From: CBDBBY01 sp965203795
Lineage (GTDB): Bacteria; Pseudomonadota; Alphaproteobacteria; Rhodobacterales; Rhodobacteraceae
Assembly (NCBI GenBank): GCA_965203795.1
Contig: OZ241915.1
Coordinates: forward strand, 3,286,001 to 3,350,000
Reading direction: 5' to 3'
DNA: 64,000 bases
In this document: positions 1 through 9,165 of the stretch, piece after piece
Numbering within the stretch: position 1 is the stretch's first letter
How the letters are laid out: each line of letters starts with the position of its first letter
Program-made: the position numbers and the translations under genes
Notes under the pieces: model-generated
Database searches by the model: none
Told to the model about the DNA's origin: nothing
What the model saw: only the letters and a program-made list of their open reading frames with translations

Positions 1-407
1 CGCGCGCGGCATTGGACACGGGCCGGGAGCCGATAGTCCATTCCGCGATGGGCCCCGACGATCCCTGCGTTCGGGAGTTCCGGGCAAATGTTGACGCTAC
101 AAGCGGGACAGACACCGAAGCCAACGACGCTGTCGGCGACGGCCTTGGGGCCGTTTTGGGAAGCATTGTCGAAACAGGCCTAGTCGACCGCGTGGTGGTC
201 GCGGGAGGCGACACGGCGGGCAGGTGCGTCCAAGCGCTCGGCATCGACGCGCTGACGGCGGCCGCGCCAGTCTCCCCGGGGGTTGCCGTCTGCAAGGCGC
301 ACTCCTCGCGGGCCGCCGCGGACGGCCTTGAGATCGTGCTGAAGGGAGGCCAGATGGGCGAGCCGGAATTCTTCAGCCAAGTGAAGTCGGGAAGAGCAAA
401 GCAATGA
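1..407 (+). CDS. Four-carbon acid sugar kinase, C-terminal fragment (cut by window edge)
   Basis: The open frame runs in from before base 1, so only the last 134 or so residues are present. It shows the C-terminal nucleotide-binding part of the DUF1537 / four-carbon acid sugar kinase family: a glycine-rich VVVAGGDTAGR loop, then ALGIDALTAAAP and a late KGGQMGEPEFF segment. These kinases (OtnK, DtnK, OiaK types) phosphorylate three- to five-carbon sugar acids such as threonate, erythronate or 3-oxo-isoapionate with ATP in the cytoplasm. The next gene starts 13 bases later, so it is the same operon. The substrate cannot be fixed without the N-terminal sugar-binding domain; pairing with an ApnO-like enzyme makes an OiaK-type role possible. 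Confidence 0.8.
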   Translation, partial: RAALDTGREPIVHSAMGPDDPCVREFRANVDATSGTDTEANDAVGDGLGAVLGSIVETGLVDRVVVAGGDTAGRCVQALGIDALTAAAPVSPGVAVCKAHSSRAAADGLEIVLKGGQMGEPEFFSQVKSGRAKQ

Positions 408-420
408 GCGGAGGCTGCGC

Positions 421-1299
421 ATGAACAAGATCGCGCTGATCGGCGCCGGCGGCAAAATGGGGGTCCGTTTGGCCGCCAATCTCCGCGGCTCGCGGTATGA
501 GGTGAGCCATGTCGAGGTATCGCCTGAAGGGCGCAAGCGCCTGTCGGACGCAGTCGCGGTCGAATGCGTGGACCTTGGAACGGCGGCAGCGCGGGCCGAA
601 GCGGCAATACTTGCCGTGCCCGACAAGCTGATAGGCAAGGTGTCCCGGGAGATTGCGGAAACGCTGGATTCCGGAGCGGCGCTGATCGTGCTGGACGCCG
701 CTGCGCCGCACGCGGGAGAAATGCCCGATCGGGACGACATCGCGATATTCGTGACGCACCCCTGCCATCCGCCGTTGTTCGCGTTCGAGACCGCGGCGGA
801 GGCGCAGAAGGACTTCTTCGGCGGAGCAGGCGCGAGGCAGAACATCGTTTGCGCGCTGATGCGCGGACCGGAGGAAATCTACCCGCAATGCGAAGAGCTC
901 GCCCGGACGATCTACGCCCCCGTCGACCGCGCTACCCGCTGCACGGTCGAGCAGATCGCGATATTGGAGCCCGCGCTTTCGGAAACCGTCGCGGCAACCC
1001 TTTGCTATGCGCTCCGCGACGCGACCGAGGAAGCCATCCGCCGAGGTGTGCCGAAGCAGGCCGCCGTCGACTTCATCCTCGGACACCTTAAGATCGAGCT
1101 CGCGATTGCGTTCGGCGCGTTCCCGGACGGCAAGTTCTCGGACGGCGCTCTGCAGGCCATCGAAAGCGCTCGCCCGAAGATATTCCGGGACGGATGGCTG
1201 GACAGGATCTTCGATCCCGACGCGGTGCTTGAATCCGTGAGGGAGATTTGTGAACCTTGGGAACCGCAACACGCGGGCAAACAGGAGGAGAACCGATGA
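421..1299 (+). CDS. NAD-dependent sugar-acid dehydrogenase/oxidoisomerase, ApnO-like
   Basis: 292 residues. The N-terminus is a Rossmann fold with GAGGKMG, and the C-terminal half is helical like the phosphogluconate-dehydrogenase C-terminal family. A THPCHPP motif lies near residue 118. From memory this layout fits D-apionate oxidoisomerase (ApnO) and relatives, which oxidise and isomerise a branched sugar acid before a DUF1537 kinase acts; such a kinase lies immediately upstream. Its TGA overlaps the ATG of the binding-protein gene (ATGA), so the genes are cotranscribed and probably translationally coupled. Alternative: another beta-hydroxyacid dehydrogenase of unknown substrate. The fold and cofactor are fairly safe; the substrate is an inference. 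Confidence 0.65.
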   Translation: MNKIALIGAGGKMGVRLAANLRGSRYEVSHVEVSPEGRKRLSDAVAVECVDLGTAAARAEAAILAVPDKLIGKVSREIAETLDSGAALIVLDAAAPHAGEMPDRDDIAIFVTHPCHPPLFAFETAAEAQKDFFGGAGARQNIVCALMRGPEEIYPQCEELARTIYAPVDRATRCTVEQIAILEPALSETVAATLCYALRDATEEAIRRGVPKQAAVDFILGHLKIELAIAFGAFPDGKFSDGALQAIESARPKIFRDGWLDRIFDPDAVLESVREICEPWEPQHAGKQEENR

Positions 1300-2747
1300 A
1301 ACCATTCAGCAACGCTATCGCGTCCCTGCCGGCGGTCGCGGCGGCAATCGCGCTTTCGACCGGGATGTCGACGGCTTGGGCGCAGTCTGCCGCGGATCGG
1401 GCGGTCGAAGCGGCAAAGCAGTACGCTGGCACCACCCTGAACGTGTTCTACGAGGCGGGCCTGCAGCCGCTGGATCCCAAGAACTTCACCGGCCCGATGT
1501 GGGAGGAGCTGACCGGAATCAAGATCAACGTGATCGAGGCGCCGCTCGACCAGATGTTCACGAAGATCATGCAAGCGCATCGCGCGGGGTCTGGTGCCTA
1601 CGACGTTCTGAACGTCGTGCCGAACCAGATGCCGGACCTTGCTCTTGCCGGCGCGCTGGAGCCGCTGGACGGTTTCGTCGACAAGCATGGCTATCGGGAC
1701 GAGCTGGCCCTGATCGCCCCCGTCTACCGCGACAACCAGATGGAGGTCGAAGGAACGATTTACGGCCTGCCTGACGATGGAGACGTCCTGATCCTGTACT
1801 ACCGCAAGGACCTGTTCGAAGATCCGGAGAACATGGCCGAATTCAAGGCCAAGCACGGCTACGACCTCGCGCCGCCGACAACGTGGCAGGAGTTCGCGGA
1901 AATCGGCCAGTTCATCACCGACAGGTACGCGCCGGACATCTACGGCGCCGGCATGCTTCGGCAGCCCGGCAACGCGCAGTACCTCCTGCAGGAGCGATTC
2001 AGGGTGGAAGGCGGCAGGTTCTTCGACCCCGACACCATGAAGGCGACGATAAACTCCGAAGTCGGCGTCGGCGTGTTCAACGCGCTTCTGGAGGAGAACA
2101 AGTTCATGCCGCCGGGCGTGGAGCAGTGGGGCTTCATCGAGGCGTTCAACGCGTTCCTGGCCGGAGACATCGCAATGACGATCTCCTGGCCGCCGGTCGG
2201 ACGCTGGGCCGCCGGATACGGAAAGGGCACGGAGGCTTTGAACTGGATTCCCGAGACCAAGGTCGCGGACAAGATCGGCTACGCGCTTCCGCCCGGAGGA
2301 TCGCCGGAGCTTGCCGTGGGCTTCTCGCTCGGCGTCGCGTCCGGCAGCCAGAACAAGGAGGCCGCTTATTTGTTCGCCCAATGGATGAACAGCGAGGAAA
2401 TCAGCCTTCAGAGGGTGCAGCTTCCGTTCGCGCTCCGCGACCCGTTCCGCACGAGCCACTTCAGCAGCCCGGAGTACCGCGGGCGGTGGTCGAACGCCTC
2501 GGAGTATCTCGATACGCTCCAAGCCGGCGCCGAAACAGGACTGCTCGACCTGTCGCTCATCCAGACCGACCGCTACGAGGAAGGCATCAGGCAGTCGATC
2601 AGCAGGCTCTGGGCCGGCGACGACCCGCAGGAGATCCTCGACGACCTCGCCGAGCAGTGGGACGCGCTCACTGAAAGGATCGGCGTGGACAAGCAGAAGC
2701 GGGTCTACCTGGATTGGGCCAGCAAGCCGAACGCCTATCCCAACTGA
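1296..2747 (+). CDS. Carbohydrate ABC transporter substrate-binding protein (family 1)
   Basis: 483 residues from the ATG at 1296, chosen because AGGAGGAG ends five bases before it and it overlaps the previous stop. It begins with a Sec signal peptide: positive start, hydrophobic alanine-rich core, likely cleavage after AWA near residue 28. The mature protein has features of family 1 sugar-binding proteins (MalE/UgpB type), for example the NAFLAGDIAMTISWPP stretch in the middle and the GLPDDGD loop. It should sit in the periplasm and deliver a sugar or sugar acid to the two permeases downstream. The ligand is not visible; neighbours point to a sugar acid. Full length for the family. Confidence 0.9.
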   Translation: MKPFSNAIASLPAVAAAIALSTGMSTAWAQSAADRAVEAAKQYAGTTLNVFYEAGLQPLDPKNFTGPMWEELTGIKINVIEAPLDQMFTKIMQAHRAGSGAYDVLNVVPNQMPDLALAGALEPLDGFVDKHGYRDELALIAPVYRDNQMEVEGTIYGLPDDGDVLILYYRKDLFEDPENMAEFKAKHGYDLAPPTTWQEFAEIGQFITDRYAPDIYGAGMLRQPGNAQYLLQERFRVEGGRFFDPDTMKATINSEVGVGVFNALLEENKFMPPGVEQWGFIEAFNAFLAGDIAMTISWPPVGRWAAGYGKGTEALNWIPETKVADKIGYALPPGGSPELAVGFSLGVASGSQNKEAAYLFAQWMNSEEISLQRVQLPFALRDPFRTSHFSSPEYRGRWSNASEYLDTLQAGAETGLLDLSLIQTDRYEEGIRQSISRLWAGDDPQEILDDLAEQWDALTERIGVDKQKRVYLDWASKPNAYPN

Positions 2748-2819
2748 TCGCGCTTCAAGGGGCCGGACCGGATCGCCCGGCCCGGTCCCGAGACGGCCGA
2801 TCCGCGATCAAGCGTACGC

Positions 2820-3704
2820 ATGGCCACCGCCCGAAGGATCGGCGGCGAGCGCATGTTCAAGTATGCGCTGGTCGCGCCGGCGATATTCGTAATTCTGCTG
2901 ATCGGGCTTTACCCGTTCATCAAGCTGATCGTCACCAGCTTCCAGAACATCACGATGTTCGAGGACGACCGGGGATTCCACGGATTCGTCCACTACGCCC
3001 GGCTGTTCGAGGATGGCCGGCTTTGGGAATCGCTGCTGCACACCGTCGGCTTCACCGCGGTGGCATTGCCGATCGAGCTGGTGCTCGGATACCTGCTCGC
3101 GGTCCTGTTTCTTGAGCCGATCCCGTGGAAGCGGTTTTTCGTCGCGGTCATCCTGCTTCCTACCGTCATATCCCCGATCGTCGCCGGCTCGACCTGGCGG
3201 CTCATGTTCGATCAGCGGTTCGGGCCGATAAACCAGGTCATCGGCTGGCTGGCGGGAGAGGAGGTCAAAATCCTGTGGACGGTCGACCCGCTGCTCGTCT
3301 GGCCCGCGATCATGGTGGCGGAAGTGTGGCAATGGACGCCGTTCATGTTCCTGATCCTGCTCGCGGCGCTGAGCAACATCGATCGCGAGCAGCTGGAGGC
3401 GGCGCAGATCGATGGCGCCTCCTGGTGGATGACCTTCCGGCGCATCGTGCTCCCGACCATCCTTCCGGTCATGTTCATCGCGGTGCTGATCCGCGCTCTG
3501 GACCTGTTCCGCGTCTTCGACGTGATCTGGACGATGACCGGCGGCGGTCCCGGAACCCGCACCGAAACGATCACGATCTACGCCTACCAGATGGCGTTCC
3601 GCGAATTCGAAATCAGCTACTCGTCCGCAATCGCCTTCCTTGTGATCTTTGCGCTTACCGCCGCCGTCATCTGGGCGCTCAGAAGCGTGGAGGTGGCAAG
3701 GTGA
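2820..3704 (+). CDS. Sugar ABC transporter permease, MalF-type
   Basis: 294 residues. About six membrane segments are visible, starting with the FKYALVAPAIFVILLIGLY helix near residue 12. The conserved cytoplasmic EAA loop is present (EAAQIDGASWWMTFRRI, followed by VLP), which docks the ATPase. It is the first of two inner-membrane subunits of the importer. It starts 72 bases after the binding-protein gene and its stop overlaps the GTG of the next permease (GTGA). Two in-frame ATGs (2820 and 2853) are possible starts; 2820 is used here. Confidence 0.9.
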   Translation: MATARRIGGERMFKYALVAPAIFVILLIGLYPFIKLIVTSFQNITMFEDDRGFHGFVHYARLFEDGRLWESLLHTVGFTAVALPIELVLGYLLAVLFLEPIPWKRFFVAVILLPTVISPIVAGSTWRLMFDQRFGPINQVIGWLAGEEVKILWTVDPLLVWPAIMVAEVWQWTPFMFLILLAALSNIDREQLEAAQIDGASWWMTFRRIVLPTILPVMFIAVLIRALDLFRVFDVIWTMTGGGPGTRTETITIYAYQMAFREFEISYSSAIAFLVIFALTAAVIWALRSVEVAR

Positions 3705-4528
3705 GGCGCTGGGACCGGGGCTGGCGGCTGGCGGTCCGGCTGGCCTGCGCCATCGCGGTCGCCGTCCTGTTCGTGTTCCCGATATACTGGCTCGCCGCGA
3801 TATCGGTCAAAACGCCCGAGGAAATCTTCGCCTACCCGCCTGTTTGGATCCCGTCCGGCATTCAGATCAGCAGCTACATCACGCTCTTCCGGGACGGCGA
3901 CGCCTGGGCGGTCTGGAACAGCCTCGTCACCGCCGGCATCAGCACGATCCTCGCGATGGCGATCGGCTTCATCGCGTCCTACTCGATCGTCCGTTTCAGG
4001 ACCGGCGGAGACCATCTGTCGATCTGGATCATTTCCCAGCGGATGATTCCACCGATTTGCGTGGCGTTTCCCGTGTTCCTTCTGTTCGTCTCTCTCCGGA
4101 TCGTCGACACCTACATCGGATTGATCGCGCTCTACACGGCGTTCAATCTGCCCTACGTGATCTGGATGATGCGTGGCTACATCCAGGAGATTCCGCTTGA
4201 GCTCGAGCAGAGCGCGCTGGTCGACGGGCTGACCCGCTGGGCGGTGCTGTGGAAGGTCGTCATGCCAATGGCGCGGGCCGGCTTCTTCGCGACCGCCGTG
4301 TTCACGTTCATATTCTCCTGGAACGACTTCCTGTTCGCGCTGATCCTGACCAGGTCGGAGGTCATCACCTATCCCGTCCAGGTCACGGGATACTTCGGGT
4401 CGCAGTCGACCTTCTGGTCCAAGATCGGCGCTATGAGCATGCTCGGAGTGCTGCCGATGATGCTGGTCGTGGGAACGATGCAAAGATTCATCGTGCGCGG
4501 GATCTCGATGGGGGCGGTCAAGGGATAG
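3701..4528 (+). CDS. Sugar ABC transporter permease, MalG-type (GTG start)
   Basis: 275 residues if translation begins at the GTG at 3701, which overlaps the preceding TGA. An open frame extends further upstream but lies inside the first permease and is not real coding. The protein has the usual MalG-like six helices (first one ACAIAVAVLFVFPIYWLA) and an EAA-type loop, EQSALVDGLTRWAVLWKVV followed by MP. It pairs with the previous subunit to form the channel. Only four bases separate it from the ATPase gene. The length is normal for the family. Confidence 0.9.
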   Translation: MRRWDRGWRLAVRLACAIAVAVLFVFPIYWLAAISVKTPEEIFAYPPVWIPSGIQISSYITLFRDGDAWAVWNSLVTAGISTILAMAIGFIASYSIVRFRTGGDHLSIWIISQRMIPPICVAFPVFLLFVSLRIVDTYIGLIALYTAFNLPYVIWMMRGYIQEIPLELEQSALVDGLTRWAVLWKVVMPMARAGFFATAVFTFIFSWNDFLFALILTRSEVITYPVQVTGYFGSQSTFWSKIGAMSMLGVLPMMLVVGTMQRFIVRGISMGAVKG

Positions 4529-4532
4529 CGGG

Positions 4533-5648
4533 ATGCCCGAGCTCGAAATCAGGAACGTCGACAAGCATTACGGCGAGACCCGCGCCGTGAGCGACGTGTC
4601 CCTCTCCGTCGGGTCCGGGCAGTTCATAGTGCTGGTCGGGCCTTCGGGCTGCGGCAAGAGCACGCTTCTGCGCTGCATCGCCGGCCTCGAGGAGATCTCC
4701 TCGGGCGACATCGTGCTCGACGGAAAGTCGATCGCCAGCCTGGCCCCGCGCGACCGGAACATCGCGATGGTGTTCCAATCCTACGCGCTCTACCCGTACC
4801 TTACGGTCTACGAGAACATCGCTTTCGGGCTCCGCGCGAGAAAGACGGAGGAGAAGACGCTCGACAGGACCGTCAAATGGGCGGCGGACCTGCTCCACAT
4901 CCGCGACTATCTTTCCCGCTATCCGCGCGAGCTTTCGGGCGGCCAGAGGCAAAGGGTGGCCATCGGCCGCGCCATCGTCCGGGACGCCGACCTGTTCCTG
5001 TTCGACGAGCCGCTTTCGAACCTCGACGCCAAGCTCCGGGACGGAATGCGGGAGGAGATCAAGCGGCTGCACCGCGAGCTCGGAAAGACCTTCATCTACG
5101 TGACGCACGACCAGATCGAGGCCATGACCTTGGCTGAACGGATCGTGCTGCTCCGGGACGGCGTGATCGAGCAGCAGGGCGCGCCGCTCAGCTTGTTCGA
5201 GCGTCCGGCGAACACTTTTGTCGCGGGCTTCCTAGGCTCGCCGTCGATGAACTTCATTCGGGTGCGGATCGAGAACGGCGAAACGATCGCGTTGCCGGAC
5301 GGCCAGCAGGTATCCGCGCGCATCGATCCGGACGGCATCGGCCTGCCGAACGGCGCGTACGTCTGGGGCGTGCGGCCGGAGCACTTCCATCCAGCCGAAC
5401 AAGGCGGCGACTCGATTGACGCGGCCTTCGACGTCGTGCAGCCGACCGGCTCGCGAACCTACGGCAGCTTTGCCCTCGGGGACGCGCATGTCGTGGCGGA
5501 GCTTGACGCGCATGCGCTTGATCCGTCGGCGAGCCAGAGGTTCGCGCTCGGCGTGGCTTTGGCTCGCACATCGTTCTTCGACACGGAAACGGGCAAGGCC
5601 GTCTGGAACGGCGCGCAAGCCGAACAGGAAAGCGGGAACAACCGATGA
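4533..5648 (+). CDS. Sugar ABC transporter ATPase, MsmK/UgpC type
   Basis: 371 residues, the standard size for the MalK/MsmK/UgpC group. Walker A is GPSGCGKST (about residue 36), the signature LSGGQRQR (about 134), Walker B LFLFDEPLSNLD, and the switch histidine is in THD. The C-terminal third is the TOBE/regulatory domain. It hydrolyses ATP on the cytoplasmic face to drive the importer. Its TGA overlaps the ATG of the aldolase gene, tying transport to catabolism. Confidence 0.93.
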   Translation: MPELEIRNVDKHYGETRAVSDVSLSVGSGQFIVLVGPSGCGKSTLLRCIAGLEEISSGDIVLDGKSIASLAPRDRNIAMVFQSYALYPYLTVYENIAFGLRARKTEEKTLDRTVKWAADLLHIRDYLSRYPRELSGGQRQRVAIGRAIVRDADLFLFDEPLSNLDAKLRDGMREEIKRLHRELGKTFIYVTHDQIEAMTLAERIVLLRDGVIEQQGAPLSLFERPANTFVAGFLGSPSMNFIRVRIENGETIALPDGQQVSARIDPDGIGLPNGAYVWGVRPEHFHPAEQGGDSIDAAFDVVQPTGSRTYGSFALGDAHVVAELDAHALDPSASQRFALGVALARTSFFDTETGKAVWNGAQAEQESGNNR

Positions 5649-6418
5649 CAGGCTTCAGCGATTTGGTCAGGAACAGGGAACTGAAACTCGGCACCTATGT
5701 GGGCGAGTTCGCAACCAGCGGAATGGGCCGCATACTCAAGGCGGCAGGCTGCGAATTCGCGTTCGTGGACATGGAGCACAGCGCGTTCTCGTTCGAGACG
5801 GCCAAGGCGCTCCTCGGAAGCCTGCATGACCAAGGTCTCGCTACGATGCTGAGGCCGCCGTCCAAGGAGGCGCACCATCTGGCTCGGGCGTGCGACATCG
5901 GCGCCCAAGGCGTTTGTCCGCCCATGCTGGGAAGCGCGCAGCAGGCCGCGAAATGCGTGGCGGCGATCAAGTATCCGCCTGACGGGACCAGGGGCTGCGC
6001 GTTCGGCATCGCCCATGACGATTATTCGCCTCTTCCGGCGCCGGAAGGCGTTGCATCCTCCAACCGGAGAACCTCCTTCGTCGCGCTGATCGAAACCGAG
6101 GAAGGAATCGGGAATTGCGACTCGATCGCCGCGACGGAGGGCGTCGACTGCATCTGGCTCGGGCATCTGGACCTCAGCTTGTCGCTTGGAATCCCGGGCG
6201 AGTTCGGCCATCCCCGCTTCCTGGAATGCGTCGAAGCGTTCATGGCCGCTGCGAAGAGGCACGGGAAGAGCGCCGGACGGCTGGTGGCGTCTCCGGAGGA
6301 AGGGGCGCGGCTGCACCGGGACGGCTGCGATTTCATTTGCTACCTGGGAGACATCTGGATCTTCCAGCGGGCGCTGCGGGCGGGCCTCGACGAAATCAGG
6401 GCGGCGGTCGCCGATTGA
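5645..6418 (+). CDS. HpcH/HpaI-family class II aldolase
   Basis: 257 residues. Family motifs seen are DMEHSAFS (early acidic metal site), the RACDIGAQGVCPPM segment, LIETEEGIGN with the metal-binding glutamate, and IWLGHLDLS. These enzymes use a divalent metal to cleave 2-keto-3-deoxy acids to pyruvate plus an aldehyde, or run the reverse. Here it is coupled to a sugar importer and a 2-hydroxyacid dehydrogenase, so it probably splits a sugar-acid intermediate. The precise substrate is not deducible; some family members act as lyases on malyl-CoA-like compounds, but the length and motifs suit the HpaI side. Confidence 0.85.
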   Translation: MTGFSDLVRNRELKLGTYVGEFATSGMGRILKAAGCEFAFVDMEHSAFSFETAKALLGSLHDQGLATMLRPPSKEAHHLARACDIGAQGVCPPMLGSAQQAAKCVAAIKYPPDGTRGCAFGIAHDDYSPLPAPEGVASSNRRTSFVALIETEEGIGNCDSIAATEGVDCIWLGHLDLSLSLGIPGEFGHPRFLECVEAFMAAAKRHGKSAGRLVASPEEGARLHRDGCDFICYLGDIWIFQRALRAGLDEIRAAVAD

Positions 6419-6439
6419 AAGCGCAGGAGGACGAAACCC

Positions 6440-7492
6440 ATGGAACAGTTCCGGCTGGGATTGAGCGCCGACTTCGTGAAGCCCGACGGCACCCCTTCGT
6501 TTCCGATGTTCGACCTTTCGCCGCTCGACAACGATCCCAGAATCGATTGGTCGTTCGTGCCAGTGACCGACGGCAGGATCGCGGCAGCGGATATGGCGGG
6601 CTTCGACGCGCTCGTGCTGCTCGGCGCGCGTTTCGGCGCGGACGGGTTCCCCGGGGACGGCCGCCTAGCGATGATCGCCCGGTTCGGAGTGGGCTACGAC
6701 AATGTCGACGAGGAGGGCTGCGATAAGAACGACGTAGCGCTCGTCATTACGCCAAGCGGCGTTCGACGGCCCGTAGCCGTCGCGATCATGACTTTCGTCC
6801 TCGCGCTTTCCGGGAAGCTTTTCATCAAGGACCGGCTGACGCGGGAAGGGCCTGAAGGATGGGCGAAGCGGCCGCAGCACATGGGAAGGGGCCTTGTCGG
6901 CTTGACGCTGGGCTCGCTCGGGCTGGGCAACATCGGCTTCGAGCTGTTCAGGCTCGCGAAGCCGTTCGGAATGGGATCCATTGCGCACGACCCGTTCGTT
7001 CCGCCGGAATCCGCTGCGGAAATCGGCGTGGAGATGGTCGGCCTCGAGGAGCTTTTCCGCCGCTCGGATTTCCTGTCCGTCAACTGCCCGTTGAACGAAC
7101 AGACCGAGGGCATCGTCAATGCCCGCCTGATTTCCCTGATGAAGCCGACCGCATACCTGATCAACACGGCCCGCGGGCCGATCGTGGACCAATCCGCGCT
7201 GGAGGACGCGCTCAGGTCCGGCGGGATTGCCGGAGCCGGGCTTGACGTGTTCGAGCAGGAGCCTGCCGCCGACGACGACCCGATACTGCAGCTGGACAAC
7301 GTGATCGCGACGCCGCATTCGCTGTGCTGGACGGACCAATGCTTTGCCGAGATCGGCGCGGCGGATGTCCGGGCGGTCATGGACCTGATTTCCGGCACGG
7401 CGCCCGACGGAATCGTCAACAAGTCGATCATCGACAGCCCGCGATGGCGGGAGAAGCTGGAGTCGTTCGGGAGAAGATTCCGCGCCGAGTAA
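6440..7492 (+). CDS. D-isomer-specific 2-hydroxyacid dehydrogenase
   Basis: 350 residues. It has a central NAD-binding motif GLGNIG (about residue 157), the NTARGPIVDQ segment with the catalytic arginine, a following glutamate region (DVFEQEP) and TPHS with the catalytic histidine near the end. The family interconverts 2-keto and D-2-hydroxy acids, for example hydroxypyruvate/glycerate, glyoxylate or 3-phosphoglycerate. The start at 6440 follows an AGGAGG-like site (gcaggaggac) in the 21-base gap after the aldolase. It closes the operon; a hairpin follows at once. Which keto acid it reduces is unknown. Confidence 0.88.
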   Translation: MEQFRLGLSADFVKPDGTPSFPMFDLSPLDNDPRIDWSFVPVTDGRIAAADMAGFDALVLLGARFGADGFPGDGRLAMIARFGVGYDNVDEEGCDKNDVALVITPSGVRRPVAVAIMTFVLALSGKLFIKDRLTREGPEGWAKRPQHMGRGLVGLTLGSLGLGNIGFELFRLAKPFGMGSIAHDPFVPPESAAEIGVEMVGLEELFRRSDFLSVNCPLNEQTEGIVNARLISLMKPTAYLINTARGPIVDQSALEDALRSGGIAGAGLDVFEQEPAADDDPILQLDNVIATPHSLCWTDQCFAEIGAADVRAVMDLISGTAPDGIVNKSIIDSPRWREKLESFGRRFRAE

Positions 7493-7524
7493 GCGCTACC
7501 CGAGCAGCGGCGGGTGAGCGCTTC
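7491..7524 (+). terminator. Possible operon terminator hairpin
   Basis: The arms AAGCGCT and AGCGCTT, extended by CCCG/CGGG, can pair around a short loop directly after the dehydrogenase stop. Only a weak T-rich tail follows (CTTCTTG), so intrinsic termination is plausible but not strong. The next 240 bases, up to 7770, show no coding signal. Confidence 0.45.
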
Positions 7525-7770
7525 TTGCACTTTGCCGACGCCGCGACTGGAGGCCGCTGCGTTCCGCCGTTGCCGGAAGCTTTCGTCGCGGAAGGGGCGC
7601 AATTCGCGATCTCGCTGCCTTCAGCGCAGCGCACCCCGCACTACTCGGCATGATTCCGAAGAATAGGCCCTTGGACGCATCGAATTGAGAATCGCGTGGG
7701 CACCTGTTTTCCGGTTTGTCGCATGCGCGCAGCATCGCGTTGAAATGAACTTGGCCTAGCGACTGCCGAA

Positions 7771-8901
7771 TTACGCGGCTCCCTTTTCGTAGCTCCATTT
7801 GTACCGCGATTTAAGCGAATTCAGTCTGCTGTTCCAAGGCACCCGGCCCTCATGCTGAAGCCGTCCCACCACAATGCCCGGGGAAATCCCTTCGTGTCGA
7901 GCGAAATCCTTGATTTTCCTGGCGCTAAAGTCGGAATTCAAGACGAACCTCTTCCACTTTCTTCCAGCAATGAGCATTTCCTCAGCATAGGTATTCGCCT
8001 CCTGCTCAATGTCCTCGCATTTCCAAATTCGGCAGCTTGGGCGGCCCGACCCTTTGGTACGATAGTCCAGATGAACCTGCTTCTTGCTGTGAAGCAGCAA
8101 ATGAGCAGCCTCGTGGAAAAAGCTGAACCATGCCGAGTCGTCTACCATCCCCCGAAAGCTAAGCTGGATCAGTGCCTTGTGAGGCGTCAGCCAGCGTGCT
8201 GCTCCGTACAGTCCGGTTCCCTTCAGAGGCTTGACAATCGCAAACGCAACGCCTGCCTGATTGCAAAGTTCCCTTATTGATTCATATTCGTCGGCAATCG
8301 GATTGTCGGCAAGATTTCTTATTTCATGCAAAGCTTTTCTGAATTTCGGCTTGGAGAACTCCTGACAGGTCTGGGAATTCGTGTCCAATTCGCCGGTCCG
8401 TAGCCAAGTTTCGACAATCTCAGCATTCAACCTCCCTTCCGGCTTCCTGAACGCCGCGGAGCTTTCTGCAAGACGTTCGTTCCAAGCGTACAAAGATCCA
8501 AGGCCGAAGAAAGTCAGCAGCGCGTTCACTCTTTCCTCGAACGTATCTGCTTTTTCGATCAAACCGCGATCAACAAGTTCTTTTTCCGGAACTTTCTGCA
8601 ATGATTCGACGGCCCAAGGATTGGTATCAAGCTCGTTCAGCTTTGCCAGCCGATCCCGGTAATTCAGCTCCAAGTTGCGCCAAGTGCTTGGGTTGCAACC
8701 GAGCACCCGCCCGAACTGAATGGCTGTTTCCGGCTCGACCGACGCGTCCCCGGATATGATCTGGCTAATAAGCTTGGGCGAACGCCCGCACCTTCTGGCG
8801 AACTCGGCCTGCGAGAGCCCGATATCTTCCAGCCACTCCTCCAGAATCGATCCCGGCGGCACCACATAGTTCGGCTCGAATGGGTAAGGCGGGTTGGTCA
8901 T
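7771..8901 (-). CDS. HigA-type antitoxin fused to ImmA/IrrE metallopeptidase
   Basis: 376 residues from the ATG at 8901, preferred over a GTG at 8910 because AGGGAG lies about eight bases before the ATG. Residues 15-75 form an XRE helix-turn-helix of the HigA group (GLSQAEFARRCGRS, then LISQIISGDASVEPE). The C-terminal half carries HEAAHLLLH, the zinc-binding HExxH of ImmA/IrrE (M78) peptidases. Such fusions bind DNA and cleave or relieve regulators in stress or mobile-element control. No toxin gene (HigB-like) is found on either side, which is common for this fusion. It stands alone beside an IS21 remnant at the edge of the accessory region. Confidence 0.85.
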   Translation of the reverse strand: MTNPPYPFEPNYVVPPGSILEEWLEDIGLSQAEFARRCGRSPKLISQIISGDASVEPETAIQFGRVLGCNPSTWRNLELNYRDRLAKLNELDTNPWAVESLQKVPEKELVDRGLIEKADTFEERVNALLTFFGLGSLYAWNERLAESSAAFRKPEGRLNAEIVETWLRTGELDTNSQTCQEFSKPKFRKALHEIRNLADNPIADEYESIRELCNQAGVAFAIVKPLKGTGLYGAARWLTPHKALIQLSFRGMVDDSAWFSFFHEAAHLLLHSKKQVHLDYRTKGSGRPSCRIWKCEDIEQEANTYAEEMLIAGRKWKRFVLNSDFSARKIKDFARHEGISPGIVVGRLQHEGRVPWNSRLNSLKSRYKWSYEKGAA

Positions 8902-9165
8902 TTCCAGCACTCCCTTGTTTAGGCCGCTGGTCTTCCATCAATGGTAATCCGCTATTTCGATAACCATCATCGCAGTTATCCCTTGCGGTTTCATCTGTAT
9001 GTCGTCGAGACGACTCCCATCGTTGCAGCGCGGCTCAACGATCGGTCGATAGCGGTTGTAGCTTCAGTTTATCGTTCTTGTAGGATAGTTTCATTATATC
9101 AATGATTTAAGTTGAAAATCTAGAGTCAGCGCGCGCATCGCACAAAGTCGATGCGTACAATATCG
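8902..9165. other. AT-richer intergenic gap, no gene seen
   Basis: The stretch between the HigA-ImmA gene and the IS21 fragment is clearly lower in GC than its neighbours and has no supported reading frame. It should contain the promoter for the minus-strand HigA-ImmA gene, and an autoregulatory operator would be expected, but I did not find a convincing palindrome. Confidence 0.5.
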
